Notes: a model not told the origin generated them from the sequence alone. Positions 1 to 9,486 are shown, numbered from the stretch's first letter. The stretch: 64,000 nt of DNA from Maritimibacter alkaliphilus (GCF_019801605.1 NZ_JAHVIT010000001.1:930001-994000), one strand, 5' to 3'. Numbers and translations: made by a program.

Positions 1-86
1 TGCTGGGGATCGTCTGGGCGTTGCCCTTCAAGATGGTCTTCCGCGGCGTGGGCCGGGGCGACCCGGAGGCCGACCGCGAGGAGTGA
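1..86 (+). CDS. C-terminal end of an unrecognised protein (partial)
   Basis: An open frame enters from the left edge and stops at TGA 84-86. About 27 residues are visible: a hydrophobic stretch (LGIVWALPFKMVF) followed by a charged tail ending GDPEADREE. This looks like the last membrane segment and cytoplasmic tail of a small membrane protein, but too little is visible to name a family. A strong GC hairpin about 100 nt downstream may end its transcript. Confidence 0.45.
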   Translation, partial: LGIVWALPFKMVFRGVGRGDPEADREE

Positions 87-188
87 TCCCGAGGCTTCGT
101 TTGGGGCTTCGGGTCCGTGGCTCGCGTCCTATGCCCCGTATAGGGCAGGCGGTGCGGAGCAGAGGTCAAATCGCAGGCGAATGACACG

Positions 189-216
189 GCGCCGCGGACT
201 TTCGGGTCCGCGGCGC
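189..216 (+). terminator. GC-rich hairpin between unknown gene and cupin gene
   Basis: An 11-bp perfect inverted repeat (GCGCCGCGGAC / GTCCGCGGCGC) with a 6-nt loop. No T-run follows directly (GGTGCTTTC), so it is either a weak terminator of the upstream gene or a structure in the 5' leader of the cupin gene, whose ATG lies 60 nt further on. Confidence 0.4.
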
Positions 217-276
217 TGGTGCTTTCGAGGAGGCTGGCGCAGGGTCCGCGCCAAGACCGACTCGAAAGGAACCAAG

Positions 277-609
277 ATGCAACTCCCCGACATGCCCTTC
301 ACCTTCGTAGACTGGAGGGAGATCACCCCCACCGAACACCCGGGCGAGACCGGCTCGACCAGCTGGCGCACCTTCAAGGCGGGCGACCTGCGGGTGCGGG
401 TGGTGGAACACGCGCCGGGCTACCTGGCGGATCACTGGTGCGACAAGGGGCACGTGCTCTATGTCATCGAGGGCGAGATCGAGACCGAGCTGAAGGATGG
501 CCGGACCTTCACCATGAAGGCGGGTACGGGTTACCACGTTTCGGACTTCGGCGATGCGGCGCATCGGTCCTCGACCAAGACGGGCGCGAAGATCTTCATC
601 GTCGACTGA
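277..609 (+). CDS. DHCW-motif cupin-fold protein
   Basis: A 110-aa small cupin. The motif ADHWCDKGH near residue 50 and the following beta-strand pattern (LYVIEGEIETELKDG, later GTGYHVSD and AHRSS) fit the DHCW-motif cupin family, whose members are single-domain beta-barrels of about 110 residues. The conserved His/Asp/Cys cluster could bind a metal, but no substrate is established. The start is ATG 277, not the longer upstream frame, because CGAAAGGA ends 6 nt before it and homologues begin with a similar MPF/W-rich segment. The gene stands alone, with a hairpin downstream. The family assignment is solid; the biochemical role is unknown. Confidence 0.8.
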   Translation: MQLPDMPFTFVDWREITPTEHPGETGSTSWRTFKAGDLRVRVVEHAPGYLADHWCDKGHVLYVIEGEIETELKDGRTFTMKAGTGYHVSDFGDAAHRSSTKTGAKIFIVD

Positions 610-678
610 TCCGGGGCGCGGTGCGTGGGGGCCGCTTGTCCCGGCGCGGCGCCCGCAGGGACCCGCATGGAACAGAGA

Positions 679-708
679 AACGGCCGGGCACTTGGGTGTC
701 CGGCCGTT
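679..708 (+). terminator. hairpin downstream of cupin gene
   Basis: A long inverted repeat, AACGGCCGGGCAC / GTGTCCGGCCGTT, 13 bp with one G.T wobble and a 4-nt loop, 70 nt after the cupin stop and followed by GGCGTTTCT. It fits a factor-independent terminator with a weak T tract. Confidence 0.5.
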
Positions 709-717
709 GGCGTTTCT

Positions 718-961
718 GGCGGGGGTGGGAGGGGGCCCAGACCCATTGTGAGTTGCAGTACCCCGCCAGCGCGACGTTGGGGTCCGGGCTGCGACCGGCG
801 TTGACCACCTGACGTGTGTGCACATGGCGGGGGTGGGAGGGGGCGCTGCTTTGCCGTTGTTTGCAGTGCCCCCCTTGGCGCTGCGGGGCGGCCTGGTGAG
901 TCCTTGCCTCCAGTCACCTAGGAAAGTGCAAATTTCGGCGGTGGAAGGGGGCGCTGCCCCC
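718..961. repeat. three G-rich direct repeats in the valS 3' flank
   Basis: The 19-mer GGCGGGGGTGGGAGGGGGC occurs identically at 718-736 and 826-844. A shorter variant, GGCGGTGGAAGGGGGC, lies at 937-952. Each is followed by a complementary C-run (for example GCTGCCCCC at 953-961), so each can fold as a hairpin. The G runs could also form a quadruplex. The 396-nt gap 610-1005 holds these repeats and the cupin hairpin; I see no gene in it. The right end (970-1005, CCCCCGGGATATTTTTG) resembles a common Rhodobacteraceae gene-end sequence. Confidence 0.55.
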
Positions 962-1005
962 GTCGCCTTGCGACTCCCCCGGGATATTTTTGAAACGAAA
1001 AGGGA

Positions 1006-4000
1006 TCAGCCGAGTTCGGCGAGGCGGGCGAGGGCCTCGTTGAGCTTGGCCTGTTCCTCCTCGCGGGCGGCGAGGTTCTCGCGGGTTTCCTCCACCACCT
1101 CTGCCGGGGCGCTTTCGGCGAACTTGGGGTTCTTCAGGCGCCCGGCGAGGCCACCGATCTCCTTGGCGAGCTTCTGGAGCGTCTTTTCGAGCCGGGCCTT
1201 CTCTTCGGCGATGTCGATGACGTCGGCGAGCGGCAGGCCGAAGGTGGCGCCCTCCACGGGGATCGCGATGGTGCCCTTGGGCATGGCTGCGACCTCGGTC
1301 AGGCTGTCGATCCGGGCAAGGCGCTTGATGAGCGTCTCGTTCCGGCTCCACGCGGCCATGGAGGCGGCATCCATCTGGGTGGTGACCATCGGGATCTGAA
1401 GCCCGGCGGGCACGTGCATTTGCGCACGGGCAGAGCGGACGTTCTCGATCAGCGAGATGACCCAGGTGGTTTCGCGGTCGGCGTCTGCATCGGCGAGCCC
1501 GGCGGCGGAGTAGGTCGGCCAGTCGGTGTGGACGAGGGGCGTTTCGCGGCTGCGCAGGTTGTCCCAGAGCTCTTCGGTGATGAAGGGCATGATCGGGTGC
1601 AGCAGGATCAGGCACTGGTCCAACACCCAGCCCATGACGGCCTGGGTCTCGGCCCGCTCCGGGGCGTCATCCATCAGCAGGGGCTTGGAGAATTCCACGT
1701 ACCAGTCGCAGACCTTGCCCCAGACGAAGGCATAGAGCGCATTGGCCGCATCGTTGAAGCGGAAGGCGGCAAGCGCCGCGTCGACCTCTTCGCGCACGCG
1801 GGCGGTTTCGCCGAGGATCCACTTGTTGACCGTCGCGGTGGCCACGGGCACGCCTGCGGGGGCGGGCTGCTCGTAGACGCCGTTCATCTCGGCGAAGCGG
1901 GCGGCGTTCCAGATCTTGGTGCCGAAGTTGCGGTAGCCCGCGATCCGCTGGGTCGAGAGTTTCAGGTCGCGGCCCATGGCGGCCATGGCCGTCAGGGTGA
2001 AGCGTACGGCATCCGCGCCGTATTCGTCGATGAGTTCCAGCGGGTCGAGCACGTTGCCGAGGGATTTCGACATCTTCTTGCCCTTCTCGTCGCGGACGAG
2101 GGCGTGGACATAGACAGTGTCGAAGGGCCGGTCGCCGACCACGGCATATTGCATCATCATCATCCGGGCGACCCAGAAGAAGATGATGTCGAAGCCGGTC
2201 ACCAGCACGCTGGTGGGGAAGTACTTTTCGAGCTCCGCGGTCTGCTCGGGCCAGCCGAGCGTGCCGATCGGCCAGAGGCCGGAGGAGAACCAGGTGTCGA
2301 GCACGTCCGGGTCACGCCAGACCGGGTAGACGATTTTCGTCGGGTCCTGGCTGGCGGTGTACTCGGCGAGGCAGCGGGCAAGTGTCTCGATCGCCTCGTG
2401 CTTGTCGGCCACCTCGACCACGCGGGCGTGGGAGATCGGGGTGGGCGTGTCGGCGATTTCCTTCAGGAAGGCCGCGGTGACCGCCTCGAAGTCGGAGGCG
2501 CAGTGCATCACGTCGCCCGCGTGCAGCATCCCGCCGTCGTTCAGCAGCTCCAGCATCTCGACGAGGTCGAGGGCGCCGTCGCCCTCCGCGTCCACCGTCT
2601 TGCGGATGCCGAGGTCGAGCCCGTACCATACGGGGATCTGGTGGCCCCACCAGAGCTGGCGCGAGATGCACCAGGGCTCGATGTTCTCGAGCCAGTGGAA
2701 ATAGACCTTGGCGTCCCGCTCGGGCAGGATCTGGGTCGTGCCGTCGCGCACGGCGTCGAGCGCGGGGCCCACGATCTTGGTGGTGTCGACGAACCACTGG
2801 TCGGTCAGCATCGGCTCGATCACGACCTTCGAGCGGTCGCCGAAAGGCTGCATGACGGGCTTGGCTTCGACGTAGGGAATGTCGGTCTCGCCGTCCTCGT
2901 CCTTGATCGTCACGGCGAGGCCGGCGGCGTTGATGTCCGCGACCACGGCCTTGCGGGCCTCGGCGCGGTCCATGCCGCGGTATTTCTCGGGGACGAGGTT
3001 CAGGCTGTCGACTTCGAGCTCGTTGGTCTCGGACCCGGTTGCGATCTCGCGGGCGCGGGCCACGGCCTCCTCGTAGGGCAGGCCATCGGCGCGCATCGCG
3101 CCCTTGGTGTCCATCAGGCGGTACATCGGCAGGCTGCAGCGCTTGGCGACCTGGTAGTCGTTGAAGTCATGCGCGCCGGTGATCTTGACCGCGCCCGAGC
3201 CGAAATCGGGATCGGGGTATTCATCGACGACGATCGGGATCAGGCGATCGCAGAGCGGCAGGTGCACCATCTTGCCGACGATCGGCGCATAGCGCGTGTC
3301 GGAGGGGTGCACGGCCACGGCACCGTCGCCCAGCATCGTCTCGGGCCGGGTCGTGGCGATCGAGATGTAGTCGCGGGTCTCGCGGAAGACGACCTTCCCG
3401 TCCTCGTCCTTCTCGACGTATTCGTAGGTCTCACCGCCGGCCAGCTTGTACTTGAAGTGCCACATGTGGCCCGCGACCTCGATGTTCTCGACCTCGAGGT
3501 CGGAAATCGCGGTTTCGAAATGCGGGTCCCAGTTCACCAGCCGCTTGCCGCGGTAGATGAGGCCCTTGTTGTACATGTCCACGAAGACCTTGATGACGGC
3601 ATCGTGGAAGTTGCCGTCTTCGCCCTCGGGGGCCCCGGGGGCGCCGGACATGGTGAAGGCGTTGCGCGACCAGTCGCAGGAGGCGCCGAGGCGCTTGAGC
3701 TGGTTGATGATCGTGCCGCCGGACTGACCCTTCCACTCCCAGACCTTCTCGAGGAAGGCCTCGCGGCCCATCTCGCGGCGGCCGGGCTGCTGCGCCTTGG
3801 CCAGCTCCCGTTCGACAACCATCTGGGTCGCGATGCCGGCGTGGTCCTGACCGGGCTGCCACAGGGTGTCATGGCCCTGCATGCGGTGCCAGCGGACGAG
3901 GATGTCCTGCAGGGTGTTGTTGAACGCATGCCCCATGTGCAGCGAGCCGGTCACGTTCGGCGGCGGGATCATGATGCTGAAGGTCTCGGCGCCCGGCTTG

Positions 4001-4095
4001 GCGTTGGCACCGGCCTTGAAGGCGCCGGAGCTTTCCCAGCTTTCATAGAGGCGCGGTTCGGCTTCGGCGGAGTTGAAGGTCTTTTCCATCGGCAT
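1006..4095 (-). CDS. valS: Valine--tRNA ligase
   Basis: A class I aminoacyl-tRNA synthetase charging tRNA-Val, about 1029 aa. The HIGH-type signature [14 protein letters not shown] lies near residue 50 and the KMSKS loop ([11 protein letters not shown]) near residue 670. Between them is the CP1 editing region ([14 protein letters not shown]-like HDFNDY), and the C-terminus has the coiled-coil tRNA arm ([13 protein letters not shown] through [14 protein letters not shown]). The start is ATG 4095, with GGGGA 7 nt upstream; an in-frame ATG at 4089 is the alternative, and an upstream extension to 4296 would run into an intergenic repeat. The length is slightly above the usual 950-1000 aa because of a longer editing insertion. 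Cytoplasmic housekeeping gene, apparently monocistronic. Confidence 0.97.
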   Translation of the reverse strand: MPMEKTFNSAEAEPRLYESWESSGAFKAGANAKPGAETFSIMIPPPNVTGSLHMGHAFNNTLQDILVRWHRMQGHDTLWQPGQDHAGIATQMVVERELAKAQQPGRREMGREAFLEKVWEWKGQSGGTIINQLKRLGASCDWSRNAFTMSGAPGAPEGEDGNFHDAVIKVFVDMYNKGLIYRGKRLVNWDPHFETAISDLEVENIEVAGHMWHFKYKLAGGETYEYVEKDEDGKVVFRETRDYISIATTRPETMLGDGAVAVHPSDTRYAPIVGKMVHLPLCDRLIPIVVDEYPDPDFGSGAVKITGAHDFNDYQVAKRCSLPMYRLMDTKGAMRADGLPYEEAVARAREIATGSETNELEVDSLNLVPEKYRGMDRAEARKAVVADINAAGLAVTIKDEDGETDIPYVEAKPVMQPFGDRSKVVIEPMLTDQWFVDTTKIVGPALDAVRDGTTQILPERDAKVYFHWLENIEPWCISRQLWWGHQIPVWYGLDLGIRKTVDAEGDGALDLVEMLELLNDGGMLHAGDVMHCASDFEAVTAAFLKEIADTPTPISHARVVEVADKHEAIETLARCLAEYTASQDPTKIVYPVWRDPDVLDTWFSSGLWPIGTLGWPEQTAELEKYFPTSVLVTGFDIIFFWVARMMMMQYAVVGDRPFDTVYVHALVRDEKGKKMSKSLGNVLDPLELIDEYGADAVRFTLTAMAAMGRDLKLSTQRIAGYRNFGTKIWNAARFAEMNGVYEQPAPAGVPVATATVNKWILGETARVREEVDAALAAFRFNDAANALYAFVWGKVCDWYVEFSKPLLMDDAPERAETQAVMGWVLDQCLILLHPIMPFITEELWDNLRSRETPLVHTDWPTYSAAGLADADADRETTWVISLIENVRSARAQMHVPAGLQIPMVTTQMDAASMAAWSRNETLIKRLARIDSLTEVAAMPKGTIAIPVEGATFGLPLADVIDIAEEKARLEKTLQKLAKEIGGLAGRLKNPKFAESAPAEVVEETRENLAAREEEQAKLNEALARLAELG

Positions 4096-4245
4096 CGGAG
4101 GATCCCCAGATCGTGAGGTTATCTTTACGTTTGCAGGGGGGATACCCCGTCCGGCCCCGGAGGAAAAGCCGTGATGCGTGGCGCCCGCGCCCCTGCGCCT
4201 GAATGACCGGGGTCGGGCCCTGCGGTTCGGGGGCGGGGCGCAGAA

Positions 4246-4287
4246 AGAATTTTCGAAAATTCTGCTCAGAATTCTTCGAAGAATTTT
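4246..4287 (-). repeat. R1 double-palindrome repeat, copy A
   Basis: Read on the minus strand: an AT-rich palindrome centred on TTCGAA (16 nt perfect, 4270-4285; 20 nt with one mismatch), a 4-nt spacer, then the perfect 18-nt palindrome AGAATTTTCGAAAATTCT (4246-4263). This is the same layout and order as copies B and C. Both arms of the second palindrome differ from those copies in a way that keeps it self-complementary. It sits between the 3' end of the Lrp gene and the start of valS. Confidence 0.85.
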
Positions 4288-4314
4288 GCCGCGCAACGGA
4301 GAGGTTGGGCAGGC

Positions 4315-4758
4315 TCAAAGCGGGCGGCGGTCGATCCGCGTGGTCAGGTGGATCAGGCTTTCCGAACTCTTCACCCCCTTGGCGGCATGGATCCGGTCCA
4401 GCACCGCGTCCAGCGCCTCTGTCGTGGGGGCACCGATCTGGATCATCAGGTCGAAGCGGCCCGAGGTCGTGTGCACCACCTCCACCTCCGGGATCGCCTC
4501 CAGCGTGGAGACGAGCGCCGCCTGCCGGTGCGCCTCGACCGAGAGGAGGGCGGTGGCGCGGATCGCGGGGCGGGCGTCGGCCCCGAGCCGCAGGGTGTAG
4601 CCCGCGATGACGCCGGCACGTTCCAGCCGTTCCAGACGGGCCTGAACGGTGGAGCGTGCGAGGTCCAGCCGCCGGGCCAGCGTGGCCACCGGGCTGCGGG
4701 CATCGCGGGCGAGGAGCGCAATCAGGGCGCGGTCGGTCTCGTCAATCTGTGTGGTCAT
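4315..4758 (-). CDS. Lrp/AsnC family transcriptional regulator
   Basis: A 147-aa regulator of normal Lrp size. The N-terminal winged helix-turn-helix (ALIALLARDARSPVATLAR, then RLDLARSTVQARLERLE) occupies about residues 10-60. A C-terminal RAM (ligand-binding) domain follows, with AGYTLRLG and a TTSGRFDLMIQIGA strand. Lrp-type proteins form octamers and respond to amino acids. It is divergent from the PLP decarboxylase gene 100 nt away, so it probably controls that gene in response to ornithine, lysine or another amino acid. This is inference from position. Confidence 0.9.
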   Translation of the reverse strand: MTTQIDETDRALIALLARDARSPVATLARRLDLARSTVQARLERLERAGVIAGYTLRLGADARPAIRATALLSVEAHRQAALVSTLEAIPEVEVVHTTSGRFDLMIQIGAPTTEALDAVLDRIHAAKGVKSSESLIHLTTRIDRRPL

Positions 4759-4858
4759 GTCGTCGATCTGCCGAAAGTTTCAGGCAGAATATCAGGAGTG
4801 ACAGCGGAAATCGACGGTGCCCGGGGCCATACTCAAGGAAAACCTGCAGGAGAGGCCC

Positions 4859-5980
4859 ATGTTTGACCTGATCGAGCGTCCCGAAATCCCTGATCATCTG
4901 CGCCAGCAGCGCCCGGACGAGGCGGTGCTCTTCTTCGATGCGGACCGGCTGGAGGCGACGGCGCGGCGGTTTCGCGCGGGCTTTCCCGGTCTCGTCACCT
5001 ATGCGGTGAAGGCGAACCCGGCGCCGGTGGTCCTCGACACGCTGGTGCGTGCAGGGCTGCGGGCCTTCGACGTGGCGAGCCCCGCCGAAATGGCCGCCGT
5101 CCGCGCCGCCGATCCGCAGGCCGTGCTGCATTACCACAACCCCGTGCGGTCCCGGGGCGAGGTCGCGCAGGCGGCGGCCCATGGCATCACCTCCGCCTCG
5201 GTCGACGATCCGGGCGAACTGGACAAGCTGGCGCCGCTTGCGGGGATCGAGGTTTCGGTCCGGCTGGCACTGCCGGTCAAGGGCGCGGCCTATGACTTCG
5301 GCTCCAAGTTCGGGGTGGGCGAGGCGGAGGCGGCGGAGCTGCTGCGCCTCGTGGCCCGCGCGGGCTTCAGCCCCGCGATCACCTTCCACCCCGGCACCCA
5401 ATGCGAGGACGCCGCTGCCTGGGAGGCCTATATCCACGCCTCCGCCCGGGTCGCCCGCGCCGCCGGCGTGACGCTGGAGCGGCTCAATGTCGGTGGGGGT
5501 TTTCCGAGCCACCGCAACGGGTTGTCGCCCGATCTTGAGGCGATCTTCAGCCGGATCGGCCGCGCGACGCGCACGGCCTTCGGGCAGGCGGCCCCGGCAC
5601 TTGTCTGTGAACCGGGCCGCGCCATGGTGGCCGATGCCTTCGCCATTGCCGCGCGGGTCAAGGCGGTGCGCCGGGACGGGACGGTCTTCCTGAACGACGG
5701 CGTGTACGGCGGGCTCAGCGAGTTGCGCGAGATCGGTCCGACCGATCGTCTGCGCGTCCTGCGCGACGGGGCGGAGGTGAGCGGACCGCTGCGCCCGCGC
5801 GTCCTCCTCGGCCCGACCTGCGATTCCGTCGACCGGCTGCCGGGGGAGACTCCGCTGCCCGACACGATCGCCGAGGGCGACTACCTGCTCTTCTCGGGCA
5901 TGGGCGCCTATTCGCTGGCCACGGGCACGCGGTTCAACGGCTACGGGCTTGGCGATCCGGTGGCGGTGCGCGGTCTCTGA
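4859..5980 (+). CDS. Ornithine/lysine-type decarboxylase, PLP fold III
   Basis: A 373-aa enzyme of the Orn/DAP/Arg decarboxylase family 2 (alanine-racemase fold). The PLP-binding lysine is in TYAVKANP near residue 45. The phosphate-binding glycine motif NVGGGFPSH, the EPGRAMVADA segment, and the C-terminal GPTCDSVDRLP with the active-site Cys/Asp pair all match ornithine decarboxylases. It would convert ornithine (or lysine) to putrescine (or cadaverine) in the cytoplasm, feeding polyamine synthesis. Start ATG 4859 is preceded by CAGGAGAGG. It is divergent from an Lrp regulator and 84 nt upstream of a CoxL-like gene. Substrate choice between ornithine and lysine cannot be read from the sequence. 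Confidence 0.85.
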   Translation: MFDLIERPEIPDHLRQQRPDEAVLFFDADRLEATARRFRAGFPGLVTYAVKANPAPVVLDTLVRAGLRAFDVASPAEMAAVRAADPQAVLHYHNPVRSRGEVAQAAAHGITSASVDDPGELDKLAPLAGIEVSVRLALPVKGAAYDFGSKFGVGEAEAAELLRLVARAGFSPAITFHPGTQCEDAAAWEAYIHASARVARAAGVTLERLNVGGGFPSHRNGLSPDLEAIFSRIGRATRTAFGQAAPALVCEPGRAMVADAFAIAARVKAVRRDGTVFLNDGVYGGLSELREIGPTDRLRVLRDGAEVSGPLRPRVLLGPTCDSVDRLPGETPLPDTIAEGDYLLFSGMGAYSLATGTRFNGYGLGDPVAVRGL

Positions 5981-6064
5981 GGCGCTGCCCCGGCGATGGG
6001 GCTGGACACCGGGTCCATGGCCGGTACTCTCGCCTCAAGAGGTCACATCGAGGAGGGGCACGCC

Positions 6065-8359
6065 ATGGAAAAGTTCGGCAAGAGCCAGCCGGTTCGCCGG
6101 TTCGAAGACACCCGTTTCATCACCGGCACGGGTGGCTACGTCGATGACGTCGCCCCGGCCGGATCGCTCTATCTCTACGTGGTCCGCTCGCAGGTGGCCC
6201 ATGGCACGCTGAGCGCGCTCAGCCTCGACGAGGCCCGCGCGGCCGAGGGCGTGGTGATGGTGGCGGGCGCCGCCGAGCTGCACGCGGCGGGTCTCACCGG
6301 GGGCCTCGGCGCCACTGTGCTGAAGAACCGCGACGGCTCCAGCGCGGCGGCACCCAAGCATCCGATTCTCGCCGAGGACCGCGTCCGCTGGGTCGGCCAG
6401 CCGGTCGCCATGATCGTGGCCGAAAGCCTCGAGGCCGCCCGCGATGCCGCCGAACTGGTGGAAATGGAGATCGACGACCTGCCAGTGCAGCTGGCGCTCG
6501 CCCCGGGCGAGGTGGCGTTGCATGACGAGGCGCCGGACAACCGCGGGCTCGACTGGTCCATGGGCGATGCCGCAGAGGTCGAGGCGGCAATGGAGACGGC
6601 GGCACAGGTGCTGACCTTCTCGGTCCGCGACAACCGGGTGATCGTCAACGCGATGGAGCCGCGCGGCTGCTTCGCGGAATGGGAGGCGGGCCGGATGCAT
6701 GTCTCCTTCGGCGGGCAGGGCGTCTGGGGGGCCAAGGCCGAACTGGCCGAGCTCTTCGCCCTCGACAAGGAGGCGGTGCGGGTCACCCACCCGGACGTGG
6801 GCGGCGGCTTCGGCATGAAGGCCAAGCTCTACCCGGAATACGTCATGGCCGCCTTCGCCGCCAAGGAACTGGGCCGCCCGGTGCGCTGGATCGCGGACCG
6901 GACCGAGTCCATGCTGGCCGATAACGGCGCGCGCGACCTCGACCACGTGGTGCGCATGGGCTTCGACGCGGAACACAAGCTGCTGGCCTATCATGTGAAA
7001 ACCCTTTGCAATCTGGGGTCTTACAACTCGAACTTCGGGCAGGCGATCCAGTCCGTCCTCTTTGCCAAGGTGCTGACCGGCACCTATGACGTGCAGCCCG
7101 CGCTGCTGGAGGTCGAGGGCTTCTATACCAATACCGCGCCCACCGATGCCTATCGCGGCGCCGGCCGCCCCGAGGCGATCTACCTGCTGGAACGCTGCAT
7201 GGACCTCGCCGCGCGGAAGCTGGGGACCGATGGCTGGGAGTTGCGGCGCAAGAACTTCATCAAGCCCGACCAGTTCCCCTATCGCTCGGCCACGGGCGAG
7301 CTTTACGACGTGGGCGATTTCGCCACGCTGCTGGACCGCGCCGCCGAGGAAAGCGGGCTGGCGGGCTTCGCCGGGCGGCGTGCGGCCTCGGAGGCGGCGG
7401 GCCGCCTGCGGGGGCTGGGGCTCTGCTACTATATTGAAAGCATTCTGGGCGATCCTTCCGAGACCGCGAAGGTGGAGTTCAACGAGGATGGCACGGTGAC
7501 GATCTACGTCGGCACCCAATCGAACGGGCAGGGACATGAGACGGTCTATGCGCAGTTCCTCTCGGATCAGACCGGCATTCCCGTCGATCTGATCTCGGTC
7601 GTGCAGGGCGACAGCGACCGGATCGCCAAGGGCGGCGGCACCGGCGGGTCGCGCTCCGTCACCACGCAGAACAACGCGACGCTGGCCACCGTGGGTGCCA
7701 TGGTGACGAGCTTCACCGAGTATCTCGCCGCGCGGATGGGCGTCGAGGCGGGCGATATCTCCTTCGATGACGAAAGCTTCCGCATCAAGGGCTCCAACGC
7801 GGCGCCGACCTTCCTCGACCTTGCCGAGATGGCGCGCGAGGACCGCCGCACGGACCTGCTGACCCATGAGCAGACGGCGACCCTGCCGGGACGGTCCTAT
7901 CCCAACGGCGCCCATGTCGCCGAGGTGGAAATCGACCCGGGCACCGGCGCGGTGACGCTGGAGCGGTACACGGTGGTCGATGATTTCGGCAACCTGATCA
8001 ACCCGATGCTGGCCGAGGGGCAGGTGCATGGCGGTGTCGCGCAGGGCGCGGGCCAGGCGCTGATGGAGAATTGCGTCTATGACGCCGAGGGCCAGCTGCT
8101 GACCGCGACCTTCATGGATTACGCCATGCCGCGGGCGGACAACATCCCGATGATCTCCTTCACCTCGAACCCGGTGCCCTCGACGGCCAATGCCCTTGGC
8201 ATGAAGGGCTGCGGCGAGGCTGGCACCGTGGGCTCCATGGCGGCGACCTCGAACGCGGTGATGGATGCGCTCTGGGACAAGGGCGTCCGACAGGCGGACA
8301 TGCCCTTCACGCCCCAGCGGGTCTGGGCGATGCTGGAAGATGCTGCGGCAGCTCTCTAA
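6065..8359 (+). CDS. Xanthine dehydrogenase-family molybdopterin-binding (CoxL-like, form II) subunit
   Basis: A 764-aa large subunit of the molybdenum hydroxylase family. The a/b hammerhead comes first (PVRRFEDTRFITGTGGYVDD), followed by Mo-cofactor segments PDVGGGFGMK, AYRGAGRPEA and GGTGGSRSV, and the catalytic-glutamate loop MKGCGEAGTVG near the C-terminus. The active-site loop is AYRGAGR (form II), not the AYxCSFR of true CO dehydrogenase, so CO oxidation should not be assumed. Start ATG 6065 follows GAGGAGGGG. The small [2Fe-2S] and medium FAD subunits that normally accompany it are absent on both sides, so it may use subunits encoded elsewhere. Substrate unknown. Confidence 0.87.
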   Translation: MEKFGKSQPVRRFEDTRFITGTGGYVDDVAPAGSLYLYVVRSQVAHGTLSALSLDEARAAEGVVMVAGAAELHAAGLTGGLGATVLKNRDGSSAAAPKHPILAEDRVRWVGQPVAMIVAESLEAARDAAELVEMEIDDLPVQLALAPGEVALHDEAPDNRGLDWSMGDAAEVEAAMETAAQVLTFSVRDNRVIVNAMEPRGCFAEWEAGRMHVSFGGQGVWGAKAELAELFALDKEAVRVTHPDVGGGFGMKAKLYPEYVMAAFAAKELGRPVRWIADRTESMLADNGARDLDHVVRMGFDAEHKLLAYHVKTLCNLGSYNSNFGQAIQSVLFAKVLTGTYDVQPALLEVEGFYTNTAPTDAYRGAGRPEAIYLLERCMDLAARKLGTDGWELRRKNFIKPDQFPYRSATGELYDVGDFATLLDRAAEESGLAGFAGRRAASEAAGRLRGLGLCYYIESILGDPSETAKVEFNEDGTVTIYVGTQSNGQGHETVYAQFLSDQTGIPVDLISVVQGDSDRIAKGGGTGGSRSVTTQNNATLATVGAMVTSFTEYLAARMGVEAGDISFDDESFRIKGSNAAPTFLDLAEMAREDRRTDLLTHEQTATLPGRSYPNGAHVAEVEIDPGTGAVTLERYTVVDDFGNLINPMLAEGQVHGGVAQGAGQALMENCVYDAEGQLLTATFMDYAMPRADNIPMISFTSNPVPSTANALGMKGCGEAGTVGSMAATSNAVMDALWDKGVRQADMPFTPQRVWAMLEDAAAAL

Positions 8360-9401
8360 GGCGCTGATCGGGCGGCTCTTTCCCGCTTGGAGGGAGGGCC
8401 GCCGGAAACCCGGCTACGCCGGACGGCGCGGCCCGGTCACCCATGTGGTGATCCTCGACGGCACCATGTCCTCGCTCGATCCCGGGGAGGAGACCAATGC
8501 CGGGCTGACCTATCGGCTGCTGTCCGAGGGCAGCGCGGGCAACCTCTCGCTCTATTACGAGGCTGGCATCCAGTGGGACAGCTGGGGCCATACCACCGAC
8601 GTCATGATGGGCCGCGGCATCAACCGGCAGATCCGGCGGGCCTATGGCTACCTCGCCTCGCGCTACCATCCGGGCGACCGGATCTTCCTCTTCGGCTATT
8701 CCCGGGGCGCCTATGCGGTGCGCTCGCTGGCGGGGATCATCGACCGCGTCGGCCTGCTGCGCGCCCATGAGGCGACGGAACGCAACATCCTGCAGGCCTA
8801 TCGCCACTACCAGTCCAACACCGGCGGCGAGGTGCTGCACGACTTCGGGCGGCTCTATTGCCACGACATGGTGGACATCGAGATGATCGGCGTCTGGGAC
8901 ACGGTGAAGGCGCTCGGCCTGCGGCTGCCGCTGTTGTGGCAGATCACCGAGCCCCAGCACGCCTTCCACAACCACGCGCTTTCGGAATGCGTGAAGGCGG
9001 GCTATCACGCGCTCGCACTGGAGGAGACGCGTTCGGTCTTCGAACCGGTGCTCTGGCAGAGCGATCCCCATTGGCCCGGGCGGTTGGAGCAGGTCTGGTT
9101 CGCAGGCACCCATGGCGACGTGGGCGGGCAGTTGGGCGGCGTCTCGGCGGCGCGGCCACTGGCGAATATCCCGCTGGTCTGGATGCTGGAGAAGGCCGAG
9201 GCCCATGACCTGCCGCTGCCCGAGGGCTGGCGCATGCGCTTCCCGCGCGACGTCAACGCGCCCTCGATCGGGACATGGCAGGGGGTGGGCAAGATGTTCC
9301 TGATCCGGGGCAAGCGGGTGGTCGGGCGCGACCCCTCCGAGCGGCTGCACGATACGGCCCTGGCGCGCGGGCTGGTGATGCCGGACCTGCAGGCGGTCTG
9401 A
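8340..9401 (+). CDS. DUF2235 alpha/beta-hydrolase domain protein
   Basis: About 353 aa. It matches the DUF2235 pattern: HVVILDGTMSSLDPGEETN near the N-terminus, then IQWDSWGHTT, GRGINRQIRRAYGYLASRY, and the nucleophile elbow FLFGYSRGAYAVRSLAG (Ser near residue 120). The later segments IGVWDTVKALG and WFAGTHGDVGG would supply Asp and His. Some DUF2235 proteins are type VI secretion phospholipases (Tle families), but no VgrG, PAAR or immunity gene is near, so a free-standing lipase or esterase is more likely. The start overlaps the CoxL-like gene by 20 nt, implying co-transcription. A terminator hairpin and an R1 repeat lie downstream. Confidence 0.75.
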   Translation: MLRQLSKALIGRLFPAWREGRRKPGYAGRRGPVTHVVILDGTMSSLDPGEETNAGLTYRLLSEGSAGNLSLYYEAGIQWDSWGHTTDVMMGRGINRQIRRAYGYLASRYHPGDRIFLFGYSRGAYAVRSLAGIIDRVGLLRAHEATERNILQAYRHYQSNTGGEVLHDFGRLYCHDMVDIEMIGVWDTVKALGLRLPLLWQITEPQHAFHNHALSECVKAGYHALALEETRSVFEPVLWQSDPHWPGRLEQVWFAGTHGDVGGQLGGVSAARPLANIPLVWMLEKAEAHDLPLPEGWRMRFPRDVNAPSIGTWQGVGKMFLIRGKRVVGRDPSERLHDTALARGLVMPDLQAV

Positions 9402-9441
9402 CCGGGCGCTGCACCCGAGGTCCTGCACCAGAGGTCTGGCA

Positions 9442-9486
9442 GGAAAATTCTTCGAGGAACTTTCCCAAGATTTTTCGAAAAATCTT
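9442..9486 (+). repeat. R1 double-palindrome repeat, copy B
   Basis: A 24-nt palindrome centred on TTCGAG (two non-Watson-Crick pairs), a 1-nt spacer, and the perfect 20-nt palindrome AAGATTTTTCGAAAAATCTT (9467-9486). The order and spacing are identical to copy C at 17481. It lies between the convergent DUF2235 gene and metF. Confidence 0.88.

Noticed and set aside
1414-4116. A 900-aa plus-strand open frame across valS
   Set aside because: It is the antisense shadow of valS in high-GC DNA. The minus strand carries full ValS motifs, while the plus-strand product has no family features.
6065-8359. Aerobic carbon monoxide dehydrogenase (coxL)
   Set aside because: The active-site loop is AYRGAGR instead of the form I AYxCSFR with the Cu-binding Cys, and the partner subunits are missing.
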